Source: Bacteroidales bacterium (GTDB taxonomy: Bacteria > Bacteroidota > Bacteroidia > Bacteroidales > UBA3824). Taken from it: 49,810 bases of DNA. Every line of letters starts with the position of its first letter. Within the stretch, counting starts at the first letter, position 1. The DNA lies in assembly GCA_016286055.1 (NCBI GenBank), contig JAEERW010000018.1, forward strand, positions 1 through 49,810, in the 5' to 3' direction. Made by a program: the position numbers and the translations under genes. The notes below the pieces were generated by a model. That model was not told where the DNA came from. It saw nothing but the letters and a program-made list of their open reading frames with translations, and did no database searches. Shown piece by piece: positions 37,002-44,953 of this stretch.

Positions 37002-37499
37002 CTACACTCTCTTTCCGAAAATTTCACAAACCAAAAATCTCTCTCCGTTTTCGTAGAGCCTGACGTTTTCCCAATGGAATGAGTCGGAGGTGATGTCGGA
37101 GAATATCCAATAGGCATCTTTTTCGGAATGAACCTTACCAACGAGTTTGTCGCCCTGCTTGGTGAAGGTGAGTCTTTTCATAGCGTGGTCGCAGGTGTAT
37201 ACCACATCGTAGCAACCTTCTGCCTTGTTGAACATTCTGAACGATGATCCATATTCGCCGTCGGGCTGAGGGGCGGTTTCTTTGGTGGCTCTTGACGGAA
37301 AAATGAAGATGTCTTGTATGCCTGTTCCCTCCAATATTCTGCGAAACAGCCATTCTCCCTTTACGTGGCGTTTGTGTCCTTTGGTAGGTTCGTCGTAGTA
37401 GTCACAGTCCCAGTCGCCTAACAACGGGGCAAACCAATCGTATTCGTCTGGTATTCTGTCGGTTTTGTTGCTTAATAATGCGTTTATGAAATTGTCCAT
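37002..37499 (-). CDS. DUF1579-like protein of unknown function
   Basis: 165 residues with DYDW-type opening (DEYDWFAPLLGDWDCDYYD), KGEWLFRRILEGTGIQD and FHWENVRLYENGERF, a beta-barrel pattern seen in DUF1579/YesJ-like proteins. No membrane segment. The gene is most notable for its promoter: a CRISPR-repeat relic at 37512-37559. It has no close neighbour in the same direction. Confidence 0.65.
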   Translation of the reverse strand: MDNFINALLSNKTDRIPDEYDWFAPLLGDWDCDYYDEPTKGHKRHVKGEWLFRRILEGTGIQDIFIFPSRATKETAPQPDGEYGSSFRMFNKAEGCYDVVYTCDHAMKRLTFTKQGDKLVGKVHSEKDAYWIFSDITSDSFHWENVRLYENGERFLVCEIFGKRV

Positions 37500-37511
37500 T
37501 GGTATTATCTT

Positions 37512-37559
37512 GTTGTTTTGTTATGGGGCAAAGATAATAATTTGAAAGCAATTCTCACC
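37512..37559 (-). promoter_or_regulatory. CRISPR-repeat relic serving as promoter of the 37002-37499 gene
   Basis: 26 consecutive bases (37529-37554) are identical to the array repeat (CAAAGATAATAATTTGAAAG plus CAATTC). On the minus strand: GGTG (37559-37556), 19 bases, TATCTTTG (37536-37529). Transcription would start near 37522, about 23 nt before the ATG at 37499. The other half has diverged. Confidence 0.8.
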
Positions 37560-37611
37560 ACTTCCACGCTATTATATAATGAATCCGTGAACATATTTTT
37601 GTAAGAAATTT

Positions 37612-37724
37612 GGAAAAATGTGTGTCACTGGGTCAAAAAACTTAGGAAAAATGTGTGTCTGAGGGTTGAAAATGTTAGGAAAAATGTGTAAATTTGTGCC
37701 GTAAACATTAGGAAAAATGTGTAA
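37612..37724. repeat. Four phased 33-bp-spaced repeats of TAGGAAAAATGTGT
   Basis: Copies of GGAAAAATGTGT begin at 37612, 37645, 37678 and 37711, exactly 33 bp apart, about three helical turns. TTA precedes the last copies. The stretch ends 23 bp before the ATPase start. It resembles a set of operator or iteron sites. Confidence 0.75.
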
Positions 37725-37746
37725 ATAACTTTATAATATTTTGATT

Positions 37747-39081
37747 ATGAATCTATTAAAACGAAAAGTGGATTTGATGCTCAAAAACTGGAAACAAAAT
37801 CCCGACAAAATGCCCCTGATTATAAAGGGTGCGCGACAAATAGGAAAGACTGAATCCATTACGGCATTTGCAAAAAGCAACTACAAAAGTGCTGTCATAA
37901 TCAATTTTGCCATTCAGATAGAATACAGGGCTATTTTCAACAATGGCTACACTGTTGACAATATCATTAAGTCGATTTCACTCCTTAATCCCGACTTGAA
38001 GTTTCCCGAAAAAGAAACTCTTATTTTTTTTGACGAGATGCAGGAATGTTCGGCGTGCGCCACGTCGCTCAAAGCCTTCAAAATTGACGGACGTTACGAT
38101 GTGATATGCTCAGGTTCGCTTATGGGCGTAAATTACAGCGAGATAGAATCAAACAGCGTGGGCTACAAAGAGGAGTATGAGATGCACTCTATGGATTTTG
38201 AGGAGTTTCTATGGGCAAACGGCTATCACGATAGTCAAATAGAAGATTTGTTCTTGAAAATGAAGAACTTAATCCCGCTTTCGGATATCGAGATGAAAGT
38301 GTTTGGCGGACTTTTTTATGATTACATAATCACTGGCGGAATGCCTGCGGTGGTAAGAGAATATGTTGTCAACAAGAATTTCAGCGGGACACTAAAACTA
38401 CAACAAAACCTTTTGCTTGACTATCAGGAAGATATAACAAAATATGCCATTGGACTCGACAAAGGGCGTGTGCGCAACGCCTTCAACCATATAGCGGTAT
38501 TTTTGGCAAAAGAAAACAAGAAGTTTCAGATAACCAAAATCGCCCGCAACGCCCGCAGCCGCGACTACATAGGCGTGGTAGACTGGCTTCACGATGCAGG
38601 AATAATCAATGTGTGCTATTGTCTCGAAACCCTTTCGTTGCCGCTCAAAGGCAATTACAATCCGTCGATTTATAAAATATATTTCAAAGATACGGGATTG
38701 CTCACCGCATCGCTCGACAAGGAGGCGCAGTACGACCTCCGTGCCAACCGCAATTTCAATACTTACAAGGGTGCAATTTTTGAAAACATTGTTGGCGATA
38801 TGCTCGTGAAACAGGGTTACGACCTCTATTTTTACAAAAACGAAAAATCAACCATCGAAATGGATTTTTTCGTCAGGGATGCATCATCGCTGATTCCGAT
38901 AGAGGTGAAAGCCTCCGACAATTCTACCAAGAGTCTCAACAAACTCACCGATCCTGACAAATACCCCGAAATCAAATTCGGTATTAAACTCTGCAACAAG
39001 AACGTCGGCTTCAACGGCAAATTCTACACCTTCCCGTACTTCCTGACATTTTTGATGCGGAGGTTTTTGGAGGTTGTCTAA
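37747..39081 (+). CDS. AAA ATPase of the DUF4143 family
   Basis: 444 residues from ATG 37747 (MNLLKRKVDLMLKNW); the TTG two codons earlier is less likely. Walker A is GARQIGKT (about residues 28-35) and Walker B is ETLIFFDEMQE (about 92-102). The C-terminal part contains DUF4143 signatures, GAIFENIVGDMLV and IPIEVKASDN, the latter looking like a PD-(D/E)XK-type nuclease core. These ATPases are abundant and poorly understood. The last codons (EVV-stop) are formed by the left arm of hairpin copy 3, so the tail may have been altered by that element. Confidence 0.85.
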   Translation: MNLLKRKVDLMLKNWKQNPDKMPLIIKGARQIGKTESITAFAKSNYKSAVIINFAIQIEYRAIFNNGYTVDNIIKSISLLNPDLKFPEKETLIFFDEMQECSACATSLKAFKIDGRYDVICSGSLMGVNYSEIESNSVGYKEEYEMHSMDFEEFLWANGYHDSQIEDLFLKMKNLIPLSDIEMKVFGGLFYDYIITGGMPAVVREYVVNKNFSGTLKLQQNLLLDYQEDITKYAIGLDKGRVRNAFNHIAVFLAKENKKFQITKIARNARSRDYIGVVDWLHDAGIINVCYCLETLSLPLKGNYNPSIYKIYFKDTGLLTASLDKEAQYDLRANRNFNTYKGAIFENIVGDMLVKQGYDLYFYKNEKSTIEMDFFVRDASSLIPIEVKASDNSTKSLNKLTDPDKYPEIKFGIKLCNKNVGFNGKFYTFPYFLTFLMRRFLEVV

Positions 39082-39112
39082 ATCTGCATTTTTATTGCAT
39101 ATTTAGACAACC
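39072..39112. repeat. Hairpin element, copy 3
   Basis: GGTTGTCTAAATCTGCA, TTTTTAT loop, TGCATATTTAGACAACC: the same dyad as at 32847 and 32901 with one changed base in the right arm. The ATPase stop codon TAA (39079-39081) lies inside the left arm. Confidence 0.8.
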
Positions 39113-39161
39113 TATTTTTGTATGTTGTTGAAAATCAAATGAATCTTTGTGTGTATATTGC

Positions 39162-39290
39162 CTAAAAATTATGCCAATCGGTGATGCTAAGTTCTTCATC
39201 TATAACGCCGTATGCACCGCACAAGATTTCGTTGTCAAAATTGTCGGAGCATTGGAATGATATTCCACCGTTTAGTTCAAAATAATTACT
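39162..39290 (-). pseudogene. Truncated duplicate of the 3' end of the 32988-34016 gene
   Basis: Read on the minus strand the frame gives NYFELNGGISFQCSD then NFDNEILCGAYGVIDEEL and SITDWHNF-stop, nearly the same as the end of the hypothetical protein at 32988. No start codon or N-terminal part exists; upstream is an unrelated 82-codon gene. Downstream DNA is also shared with the original copy. Confidence 0.85.
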
Positions 39291-39534
39291 GATACCACAC
39301 CTCTGAGATATTACATCTATTTGTATAACCCGATTTTATTTTGTGTATAATCACTGTTTCAGAGTCTTCGATAAATATTGCCTCGTCGTATTGCTGGACT
39401 ATGGCATATTCAATATCATCCTGTTTGTCTTCTGAAATGATATCTGCTATTTTTTTATGTGCTAAATAGTTGCCTTGTAGTTTATTTGCTATATCAAAGT
39501 GCTCAGGCTTGTAATAAATCAAAGTTTTCCACAT
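39286..39534 (-). CDS. Small hypothetical protein
   Basis: 82 residues (MWKTLIYYKPEHFDIANKLQ...), no signal peptide. Alternating strand and helix; a hydrophilic beta segment YAIVQQYDEAIFIEDSETVII. I do not recognise it. It lies 30 bp after the phosphoesterase, same strand, so cotranscription is likely. Its end touches the duplicate fragment at 39290. Confidence 0.5.
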   Translation of the reverse strand: MWKTLIYYKPEHFDIANKLQGNYLAHKKIADIISEDKQDDIEYAIVQQYDEAIFIEDSETVIIHKIKSGYTNRCNISEVWYQ

Positions 39535-39564
39535 ATAAAATTCTCCGTTACGACAAATGCAGAC

Positions 39565-40224
39565 TTACTTATCCATTACCTCCCACAAATTTAAAACTTT
39601 ATAATTATTGGCATCCCAACATATATTTTTGTATTGTGTGGGATTAACTATCAGTTGCTGCCAATTTTCCTTTTTTAGTTCGGGGTTGAATGGACATTTG
39701 CGGCGGGCATCTTTGTATGCCTTTACCACCATTTCTTTGTTTTCTAAAACCCAACAAAAATAGTCGCTGCCAACATATTTCTGATGCGTGTGTCCGTGTA
39801 TGTTAATGAATTGATTGTTAGATAGAAAAACAGGTTCGTGACTTAGAATGTATCTTTGGTTTATCAGCACAGGATAATCGTAAATATAATCAAAACCAAG
39901 ATTCATAATTGTTTGGATAAATGGCCTGTCGTGATTGCCCAAAACAAGGTTCAGCCTGCGGTGTTTGCCTTTCATTATTTTTACAAATTCTTGCAAAAGT
40001 GATAAATCTTTGTTTGTGAGCGTAGGACCAAAATATATGTCACCTAAATTCCACAGTATCACATCGTTGTCGTCGGGAATCTGTTGGTTTATTGAGTTGA
40101 CAATATCCCAACTCATTTGTATTGCTTTTGTGCGGCTAAACGGTTGGTATTCGGTGCGTTCGGCATTTTTAATAATCCTTTCGTGCAGCAAATGCAGGTC
40201 GCTTGTAATGTATTCTTTTTTCAT
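39565..40224 (-). CDS. Calcineurin-like metallophosphoesterase
   Basis: 219 residues. All five metal-site motifs are in order: SDLHLLHER (DxH), WNLGDIYFGP (GD), LGNHDRPF (GNHD), LSHEPVF and INIHGHTHQKY (GHxH). The size and the start MKKEYITSDLHL match phage- and host-encoded small phosphoesterases. Substrate unknown; nucleotide or nucleic-acid ends are common in this group. Confidence 0.9.
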   Translation of the reverse strand: MKKEYITSDLHLLHERIIKNAERTEYQPFSRTKAIQMSWDIVNSINQQIPDDNDVILWNLGDIYFGPTLTNKDLSLLQEFVKIMKGKHRRLNLVLGNHDRPFIQTIMNLGFDYIYDYPVLINQRYILSHEPVFLSNNQFINIHGHTHQKYVGSDYFCWVLENKEMVVKAYKDARRKCPFNPELKKENWQQLIVNPTQYKNICWDANNYKVLNLWEVMDK

Positions 40225-40262
40225 AGGTTTTGATGTTTATTAATTGATTGTTGGGTAGATTA

Positions 40263-41408
40263 CTAATTTGTTAGTTCCCTCAAAACCGCATCCGTACCGC
40301 CCGCAGCGAGGAGTTTTGTGCCGAGAGTTGAGGCGTTGTGCCTGATTTCGTGAGAGTTGATGAGGTGGGTGCTGACATTTAAAAAGCGGTCGGTTGCAAG
40401 GTCGTTTGGCGAGAGGATTGCCCCTGCATTGTTGTCGGCAATGCTTTGGGCGTTGTATTTTCGTTCAAACACTTTGCCGGGCAATATTATTTGCGGTACA
40501 CCGTGTATAAGTCCGTCTATCACACTGTTTTGACCTCCGTGGTTGATAAACAGCACAGCCTCGTGGAGCAAGGTGTCGAAATTCCAAAACTTGGCGATGT
40601 GGATGTTGCCGATGTCGTTTTTTTCAAATGCTTTTGATGCCATAAATACTTCATATTCACTGTCGCCGAAGTTTTTTATCAATGAATTTAACATCTTTTT
40701 TGGCGAAATTGTTCCGTTACCCATATAAACGAGGATTTTGTCGCGCTTTTTTTCGGCGTTTTGTATGCGCTTGAATGTGCCGCAGAATGTAACGTTGTCT
40801 CTCTTTATAGGTTCGAGTTCGGGGATGCTTGGGCATATCAGTTTGTCCGCAAAATCAATCAGTTGCAACGCCGATTCCACCTGCGGCAACCCATATTCTT
40901 GTAGCAATTTGTTGAGTTCGCGCGATAGTTTAGGATTGTTGGCGAAATCGTGCTGCGTGGGGTAACTTGTTGTGGCAAAGAGTTTTTTGCCTTCTATTTT
41001 GGCAGCAATTATGGCTGATACGTTAAATTCGCTGTAAACCACGTCGGGTTTAAAATCCTTAATGGCTTTGCGGATGTTTTCAACACTGTGTTTCAGATAT
41101 TTATAATCAATATTTCCGGTAAAATACAGCACTTGGTCAAAACTTTTCACCTCTTTCCGTGCAGATATTCCGAGTTTTTGCACAATGGGGAAGAGCCTTT
41201 TGGCAATCACCTTTGGAAGTCCCAATGGCATTGGCACTTCTAAAAAATAGTTTTTTATGCCGCTGATTTGCTTGTAGTTGACATCCACGGCGAGGCACGT
41301 GGCAACCTCCATTCCAGCGTTTTTGAACGCCGTTGCCAGCGTTCTGCATCTCCCCGACGGTCCGCCCGTCTCTGCCATTGCCGCCATTGCTGTGAGTAGG
41401 ATTTTCAT
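40263..41408 (-). CDS. Glycosyltransferase of the GT1 (UGT/MGT-like) fold
   Basis: 381 residues. The N-terminal domain begins MKILLTAMAAMAETGGPSGR with the loop that binds acceptor, and the C-terminal domain has INHGGQNSVIDGLIHGVPQI, a donor-binding HGG motif of GT1 enzymes. It probably moves a sugar from a nucleotide donor to a lipid or small molecule. It is 37 bp from the phosphoesterase on the same strand. No antibiotic or lipid-A genes adjoin it. Confidence 0.85.
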   Translation of the reverse strand: MKILLTAMAAMAETGGPSGRCRTLATAFKNAGMEVATCLAVDVNYKQISGIKNYFLEVPMPLGLPKVIAKRLFPIVQKLGISARKEVKSFDQVLYFTGNIDYKYLKHSVENIRKAIKDFKPDVVYSEFNVSAIIAAKIEGKKLFATTSYPTQHDFANNPKLSRELNKLLQEYGLPQVESALQLIDFADKLICPSIPELEPIKRDNVTFCGTFKRIQNAEKKRDKILVYMGNGTISPKKMLNSLIKNFGDSEYEVFMASKAFEKNDIGNIHIAKFWNFDTLLHEAVLFINHGGQNSVIDGLIHGVPQIILPGKVFERKYNAQSIADNNAGAILSPNDLATDRFLNVSTHLINSHEIRHNASTLGTKLLAAGGTDAVLRELTN

Positions 41409-41469
41409 AGTTGGTTGGTGATTAATATTGTGATTTTCAGCTCAGCACATCCACACCGTTGAGTCGGCA

Positions 41470-42525
41470 CTAATCCGATGGTTTTGCCTTATATTCTTTG
41501 GCTATCATAATAGATCGGTTGAGTTTGTCAATAAACCACTGTTTGTCAGGAAGATATGTGGTGTATTGGCCGACCTTAATATTATCTTCGTCCAACATCA
41601 GCAATTCAATATGTTCGGTGTTGCCTTCGCTGCAAAGGAGCAATCCTATTGGTGGATTTTCACCGGGTTGCATATCGTATCTCTGCATATATTTGAGGTA
41701 GAGTTCCATTTGTCCTTTGTATTCAGGTTTGAATTTCCCAAGTTTCAAATCTATGGCAACAAGACATTTTAGTTTTCGATGATAAAAAAGCAAATCAAGA
41801 TAATAATCGGTGCCATCGATTGTAAAACGTTTCTGCCGTTCGAGGAATGCGAATCCTTGACCTAATTCCAAAATGAACCTTTCCAATTGCTGAGAAATGG
41901 CATCTTCTAATTCGTTTTCAGAATAATATCCGCTTAAACCCAAAAAATCCAAAACGTATGAACTTTTTAGAACAATATCGGCGTCAATATGCTTGGGCGA
42001 AACGGTTTCCAACTTTTTTACAATTTCACTATCGGGCTTGGCTGCAATAAGAGAGCGTTCAAATGTCATCTCGTCCTGTTTGGTTTGCAACTTTTTAACG
42101 CTCCAATGTTCTGCGATGCTCATTTGTTGGTAAAACAAACGTTTTGTGTCATTGTCGATTGTAATGAGTTCTATAAAATGACTCCAAGTCAATGTTTGCG
42201 ATAGTGTCGCAAACATTGACTCGTCGCAATAAATGCGTGCAACTTTCATCATTCGCGACAATGCCGAATAAGTGAAACCTTTGCCATATCGTTCGGTTAA
42301 TTTTTGCGACAGTGTCGCAAGAATTTTTTGACCGTATGCAGAGTATGGTTGATAATTGAGTTCGTTGATTATGTATCTACCTACATTCCAATATGTTATG
42401 CTTGTTTGCGCATTAACATAAACTGCAACTTGATGTCTCGCATTGTCTATTATCTTGACAACGCCATTGTATAAGTGATTGCTTATTTGCTCAATCTGTT
42501 TTATGTCAACTAATTTATCTGCCAT
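41470..42525 (-). CDS. YhcG-like PD-(D/E)XK nuclease (DUF1016)
   Basis: 351 residues from ATG 42525. The N-terminal DUF1016 domain contains SITYWNVGRYIINEL and TLTWSHFIELI; the C-terminal PD-(D/E)XK core contains YYLDLLFYHRKLKCLVAIDL followed by KLGKF, with the D-x-K pattern of the fold. These proteins are often found with restriction or defence genes; their action is not established. Two perfect palindromes lie within the coding sequence (42187 and 42304), both coding for ATLSQ. Confidence 0.85.
   Translation of the reverse strand: MADKLVDIKQIEQISNHLYNGVVKIIDNARHQVAVYVNAQTSITYWNVGRYIINELNYQPYSAYGQKILATLSQKLTERYGKGFTYSALSRMMKVARIYCDESMFATLSQTLTWSHFIELITIDNDTKRLFYQQMSIAEHWSVKKLQTKQDEMTFERSLIAAKPDSEIVKKLETVSPKHIDADIVLKSSYVLDFLGLSGYYSENELEDAISQQLERFILELGQGFAFLERQKRFTIDGTDYYLDLLFYHRKLKCLVAIDLKLGKFKPEYKGQMELYLKYMQRYDMQPGENPPIGLLLCSEGNTEHIELLMLDEDNIKVGQYTTYLPDKQWFIDKLNRSIMIAKEYKAKPSD
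42187..42221. repeat. Perfect 15-bp dyad inside the YhcG-like gene
   Basis: AGTCAATGTTTGCGA, loop TAGTG, TCGCAAACATTGACT. It codes for MFATLSQTLTW on the minus strand. The core GCGAnAgTGTCGCA is shared with 42304. Confidence 0.8.
42304..42320. repeat. Second palindrome inside the YhcG-like gene
   Basis: TTGCGACAGTGTCGCAA, perfect with a one-base centre. It codes for LATLSQK. It lies about 100 bp from the first palindrome and repeats its core. Confidence 0.75.
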
Positions 42526-42564
42526 TTTTGTGTAATGTCGTTGAACCAATGGTCGAGAACAATG

Positions 42565-42595
42565 CAAAGATAATAAAAATATCATTTCAACACAA
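42565..42595 (-). promoter_or_regulatory. Predicted promoter of the YhcG-like gene
   Basis: Minus strand: TTG (42595-42593), 20 bases, TATCTTTG (42572-42565). Start near 42559, leader of about 35 nt. A plus-strand TATCTTTG at 42624-42631, 24 bp before ATG 42655, is a candidate -7 for the divergent amidohydrolase gene. Confidence 0.7.
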
Positions 42596-42654
42596 TAACC
42601 TAATCATTTCTTCTTTTTTTTCCTATCTTTGCCAAAAACAAAAATCTTAAAATT

Positions 42655-44019
42655 ATGCTTAGGTTTGTATTTACATTGATTATAACTATGTTAACATCAA
42701 CATTATTGGCTCAGGGCGTGGTGGACGTGCATAGCCACATCATTACGCAGGATTTTGTGAAGTCGCTTTCGGACGAAAGCCGACTTATGGACGAGGGTTT
42801 CCCGCTGCCAAAATACGACGTGGAATCGCACCTCAAATGGATGGACGAGGCAGGCGTAAAGACCTCTGTGCTTACTTTGGCTGCCCCTCAACCGTCGTCG
42901 GTAAGGGTGGTTCGCCGTTTCAATTTGGAGGCGTCGAAAATCAAGCAAGAGCACCCCGACCGTTTCCTTTTTTGCGCAGCATTGCCGCTGCCGGATATTG
43001 ACGCCGCTATCAAAGAGGCAATTGTTGCGCTTGATTACTTGAAAGCCGACGGCGTGAAATTGGCTACAAATGTTGATGGTCAGTACCTTGGTGCGCCCGA
43101 ACTTGACACGCTTTTTGCCGTTTTGAATGAGCGAAATGCCGTTGTTATTCTTCATCCTCACCGCCCCGAACCTGTCAATAAACAGGTGATGCAACAAACG
43201 CCGCTCGCTATGCAGGAATACCTTTCGGAAACCACACGCGCCGTGTCTAATATGATTACTCGCAATGTGTTGGCGCGTTATCCCAATGTAAAAATTGTGG
43301 TTCCGCATTGTGGAGCGTATTTGCCGTTGGCTGTTCCGCGTATGAAATCCTTGACGCCCGTTATGCAGGCAAACAAGATGGTGGGCGCTATCGATTGGGA
43401 TGCTAATCTTGCCTCGCTCTATTACGACCTTGCCGGCGCTCATTCGCCAGAGGTGATACGTATGATGCTTACTATCACCACTCCCGACCATATTCTCTAT
43501 GGCTCCGACTATCCATACGTTGCCCCGCAGGTGCTTTCTTCCGGACTTCAACGTATGAAAAAATACCTTACCGAAGAGCCTGACCTTGCGCCTTTTAGGG
43601 AGATGTTTTTGCACAAAAACGCTGAATTTTTGTTCGGACTATCCAACGAAAAGCCTTCTGCCGATGTGGCGAGTGGCAAAATGATTGTCCGCATTGCCGA
43701 AATCGAGGTTTATCCTCAGTATCTTACTGAGTATCTTGAATTTGCCAACGAGGTTGACCGTCTGAGCGTTGAGCGCGAGCCGGGCGTTATCTGCCTGTTT
43801 CCGATGCAGAGTGCCGACAACCCAACTCAAATCCGTATTCTCGAAATTTACGCCTCCGATTCCGCCTACCAAGCGCACCTCAAAACCGACCATTTCCTCA
43901 AATACAAGCAAGGCACGCTCAAAATGGTTAAAAGCCTCAACCTACCCACAATGCAGCCGTTGGATGCGGAAACTATGAAACTGATTTTTAAGAAAATTCC
44001 AATCTCAACACAGCCATAG
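42655..44019 (+). CDS. Exported amidohydrolase (ACMSD-like) fused to an antibiotic-biosynthesis-monooxygenase (ABM) domain
   Basis: 454 residues with signal peptide MLRFVFTLIITMLTSTLLAQ. Metal ligands of the amidohydrolase-2 family: HSH in VVDVHSHIITQDF, H in VILHPHRPEP, H in VPHCGAYLP and D in YGSDYPYVAPQ. The amidohydrolase covers about residues 20-325. Residues about 345-440 make a YgiN/ABM ferredoxin-like domain (IVRIAEIEVYPQYLTEYLEF, AYQAHLKTDHFLKY). The chemistry might join decarboxylation or hydrolysis with oxidation of a quinone-like product, but this is inference. It overlaps the convergent GNAT gene by 32 bp. Confidence 0.85.
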   Translation: MLRFVFTLIITMLTSTLLAQGVVDVHSHIITQDFVKSLSDESRLMDEGFPLPKYDVESHLKWMDEAGVKTSVLTLAAPQPSSVRVVRRFNLEASKIKQEHPDRFLFCAALPLPDIDAAIKEAIVALDYLKADGVKLATNVDGQYLGAPELDTLFAVLNERNAVVILHPHRPEPVNKQVMQQTPLAMQEYLSETTRAVSNMITRNVLARYPNVKIVVPHCGAYLPLAVPRMKSLTPVMQANKMVGAIDWDANLASLYYDLAGAHSPEVIRMMLTITTPDHILYGSDYPYVAPQVLSSGLQRMKKYLTEEPDLAPFREMFLHKNAEFLFGLSNEKPSADVASGKMIVRIAEIEVYPQYLTEYLEFANEVDRLSVEREPGVICLFPMQSADNPTQIRILEIYASDSAYQAHLKTDHFLKYKQGTLKMVKSLNLPTMQPLDAETMKLIFKKIPISTQP

Positions 44020-44953
44020 GTTTTTCCATACCCGAAAGGTCCGAATCAACGCAGGTTTCGCCGGTGGCTACAAAGCCGCATTTCTGCATAACGCGACCCG
44101 AGGCGGGATTGTCAACAAAGTGGCTACTAACGAGCGACTTATAATCGCTGACGGCGCGGATGTGTTTAATCATTAGATTAAGTGCCTCGGTGCAAATGCC
44201 TTTGTTCCAATACGGTTTGCCAACCCAATAACCCACGAGCGGTTCGTTTGGGCGCGATGGAAGAGTGGATGTGTAATTGGTCATATATCCGATAGAGCCG
44301 ATTGGTTCGCCAGTTTCGCGGAGGATGATAGCCCACGTGGTGTCGTTCATCAAGATATTGCGCAAAACCTCTGTGCTGTCCTCAATGCTCTTGTGGGGCG
44401 GCCACCCTGCACGAGTGCCAATATCGGGGTCGGAAGCGTATTTGTAGAGTGCCTCCACATCGTCCTCACGCCACGGACGGAGAAGGATGCGGTTGGTATG
44501 GAGTTCCCATTTTGCCATCGAAACCCACGAAACGCCGTTGTCGAAATGTTCTGTTTTGAAAGTCCTGAACCCTTCGCGCTCGTAAAATGTGTAAGTGCTT
44601 GTGATGTCGGAAGTTGTTTCGAGCCAAACGCGGTTGTGCGGCAATACCTCCTGAATTTTGTGGAGCAACTCTTTTGCATATCCATTGCGCTGATATTCAG
44701 GTAAAACCATCAACCGTCCGATAAATAGCGACCCGTCTTCCACCTTGCCCCTCACCGAGCCGACAATCTTGCCATTGTCTGCCACCATTTTGAGCACGGT
44801 ATATTTAGGAAACTCTTCGAGAGCCGTTTCGATAGTTTCGGTGATATTAGGTGCGTCGAGCCAATTAAGCACTTCACCCACAGGCAAAAACGCCTTATGT
44901 TGCAGTTCCAAAATTTCAGGAACATCGTTGATGGTTGCAGTTTGGATTTGCAT
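43988..44953 (-). CDS. Tandem double GNAT acetyltransferase
   Basis: 321 residues from ATG 44953. The first GNAT (about 1-150) has the acetyl-CoA loop MVLPEYQRNGYAKELLHKIQ; the second (about 155-320) is of the RimJ/RimL type, with RILLRPWREDDVEALYKYAS and VGKPYWNKGICTEALNLM. A fusion of two acetyltransferases in one chain is uncommon. Upstream is a TAACTTTG box at 44978-44971 (minus) about 20 bp from the start, the likely -7 element. Confidence 0.85.
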   Translation of the reverse strand: MQIQTATINDVPEILELQHKAFLPVGEVLNWLDAPNITETIETALEEFPKYTVLKMVADNGKIVGSVRGKVEDGSLFIGRLMVLPEYQRNGYAKELLHKIQEVLPHNRVWLETTSDITSTYTFYEREGFRTFKTEHFDNGVSWVSMAKWELHTNRILLRPWREDDVEALYKYASDPDIGTRAGWPPHKSIEDSTEVLRNILMNDTTWAIILRETGEPIGSIGYMTNYTSTLPSRPNEPLVGYWVGKPYWNKGICTEALNLMIKHIRAVSDYKSLVSSHFVDNPASGRVMQKCGFVATGETCVDSDLSGMEKPMAVLRLEFS

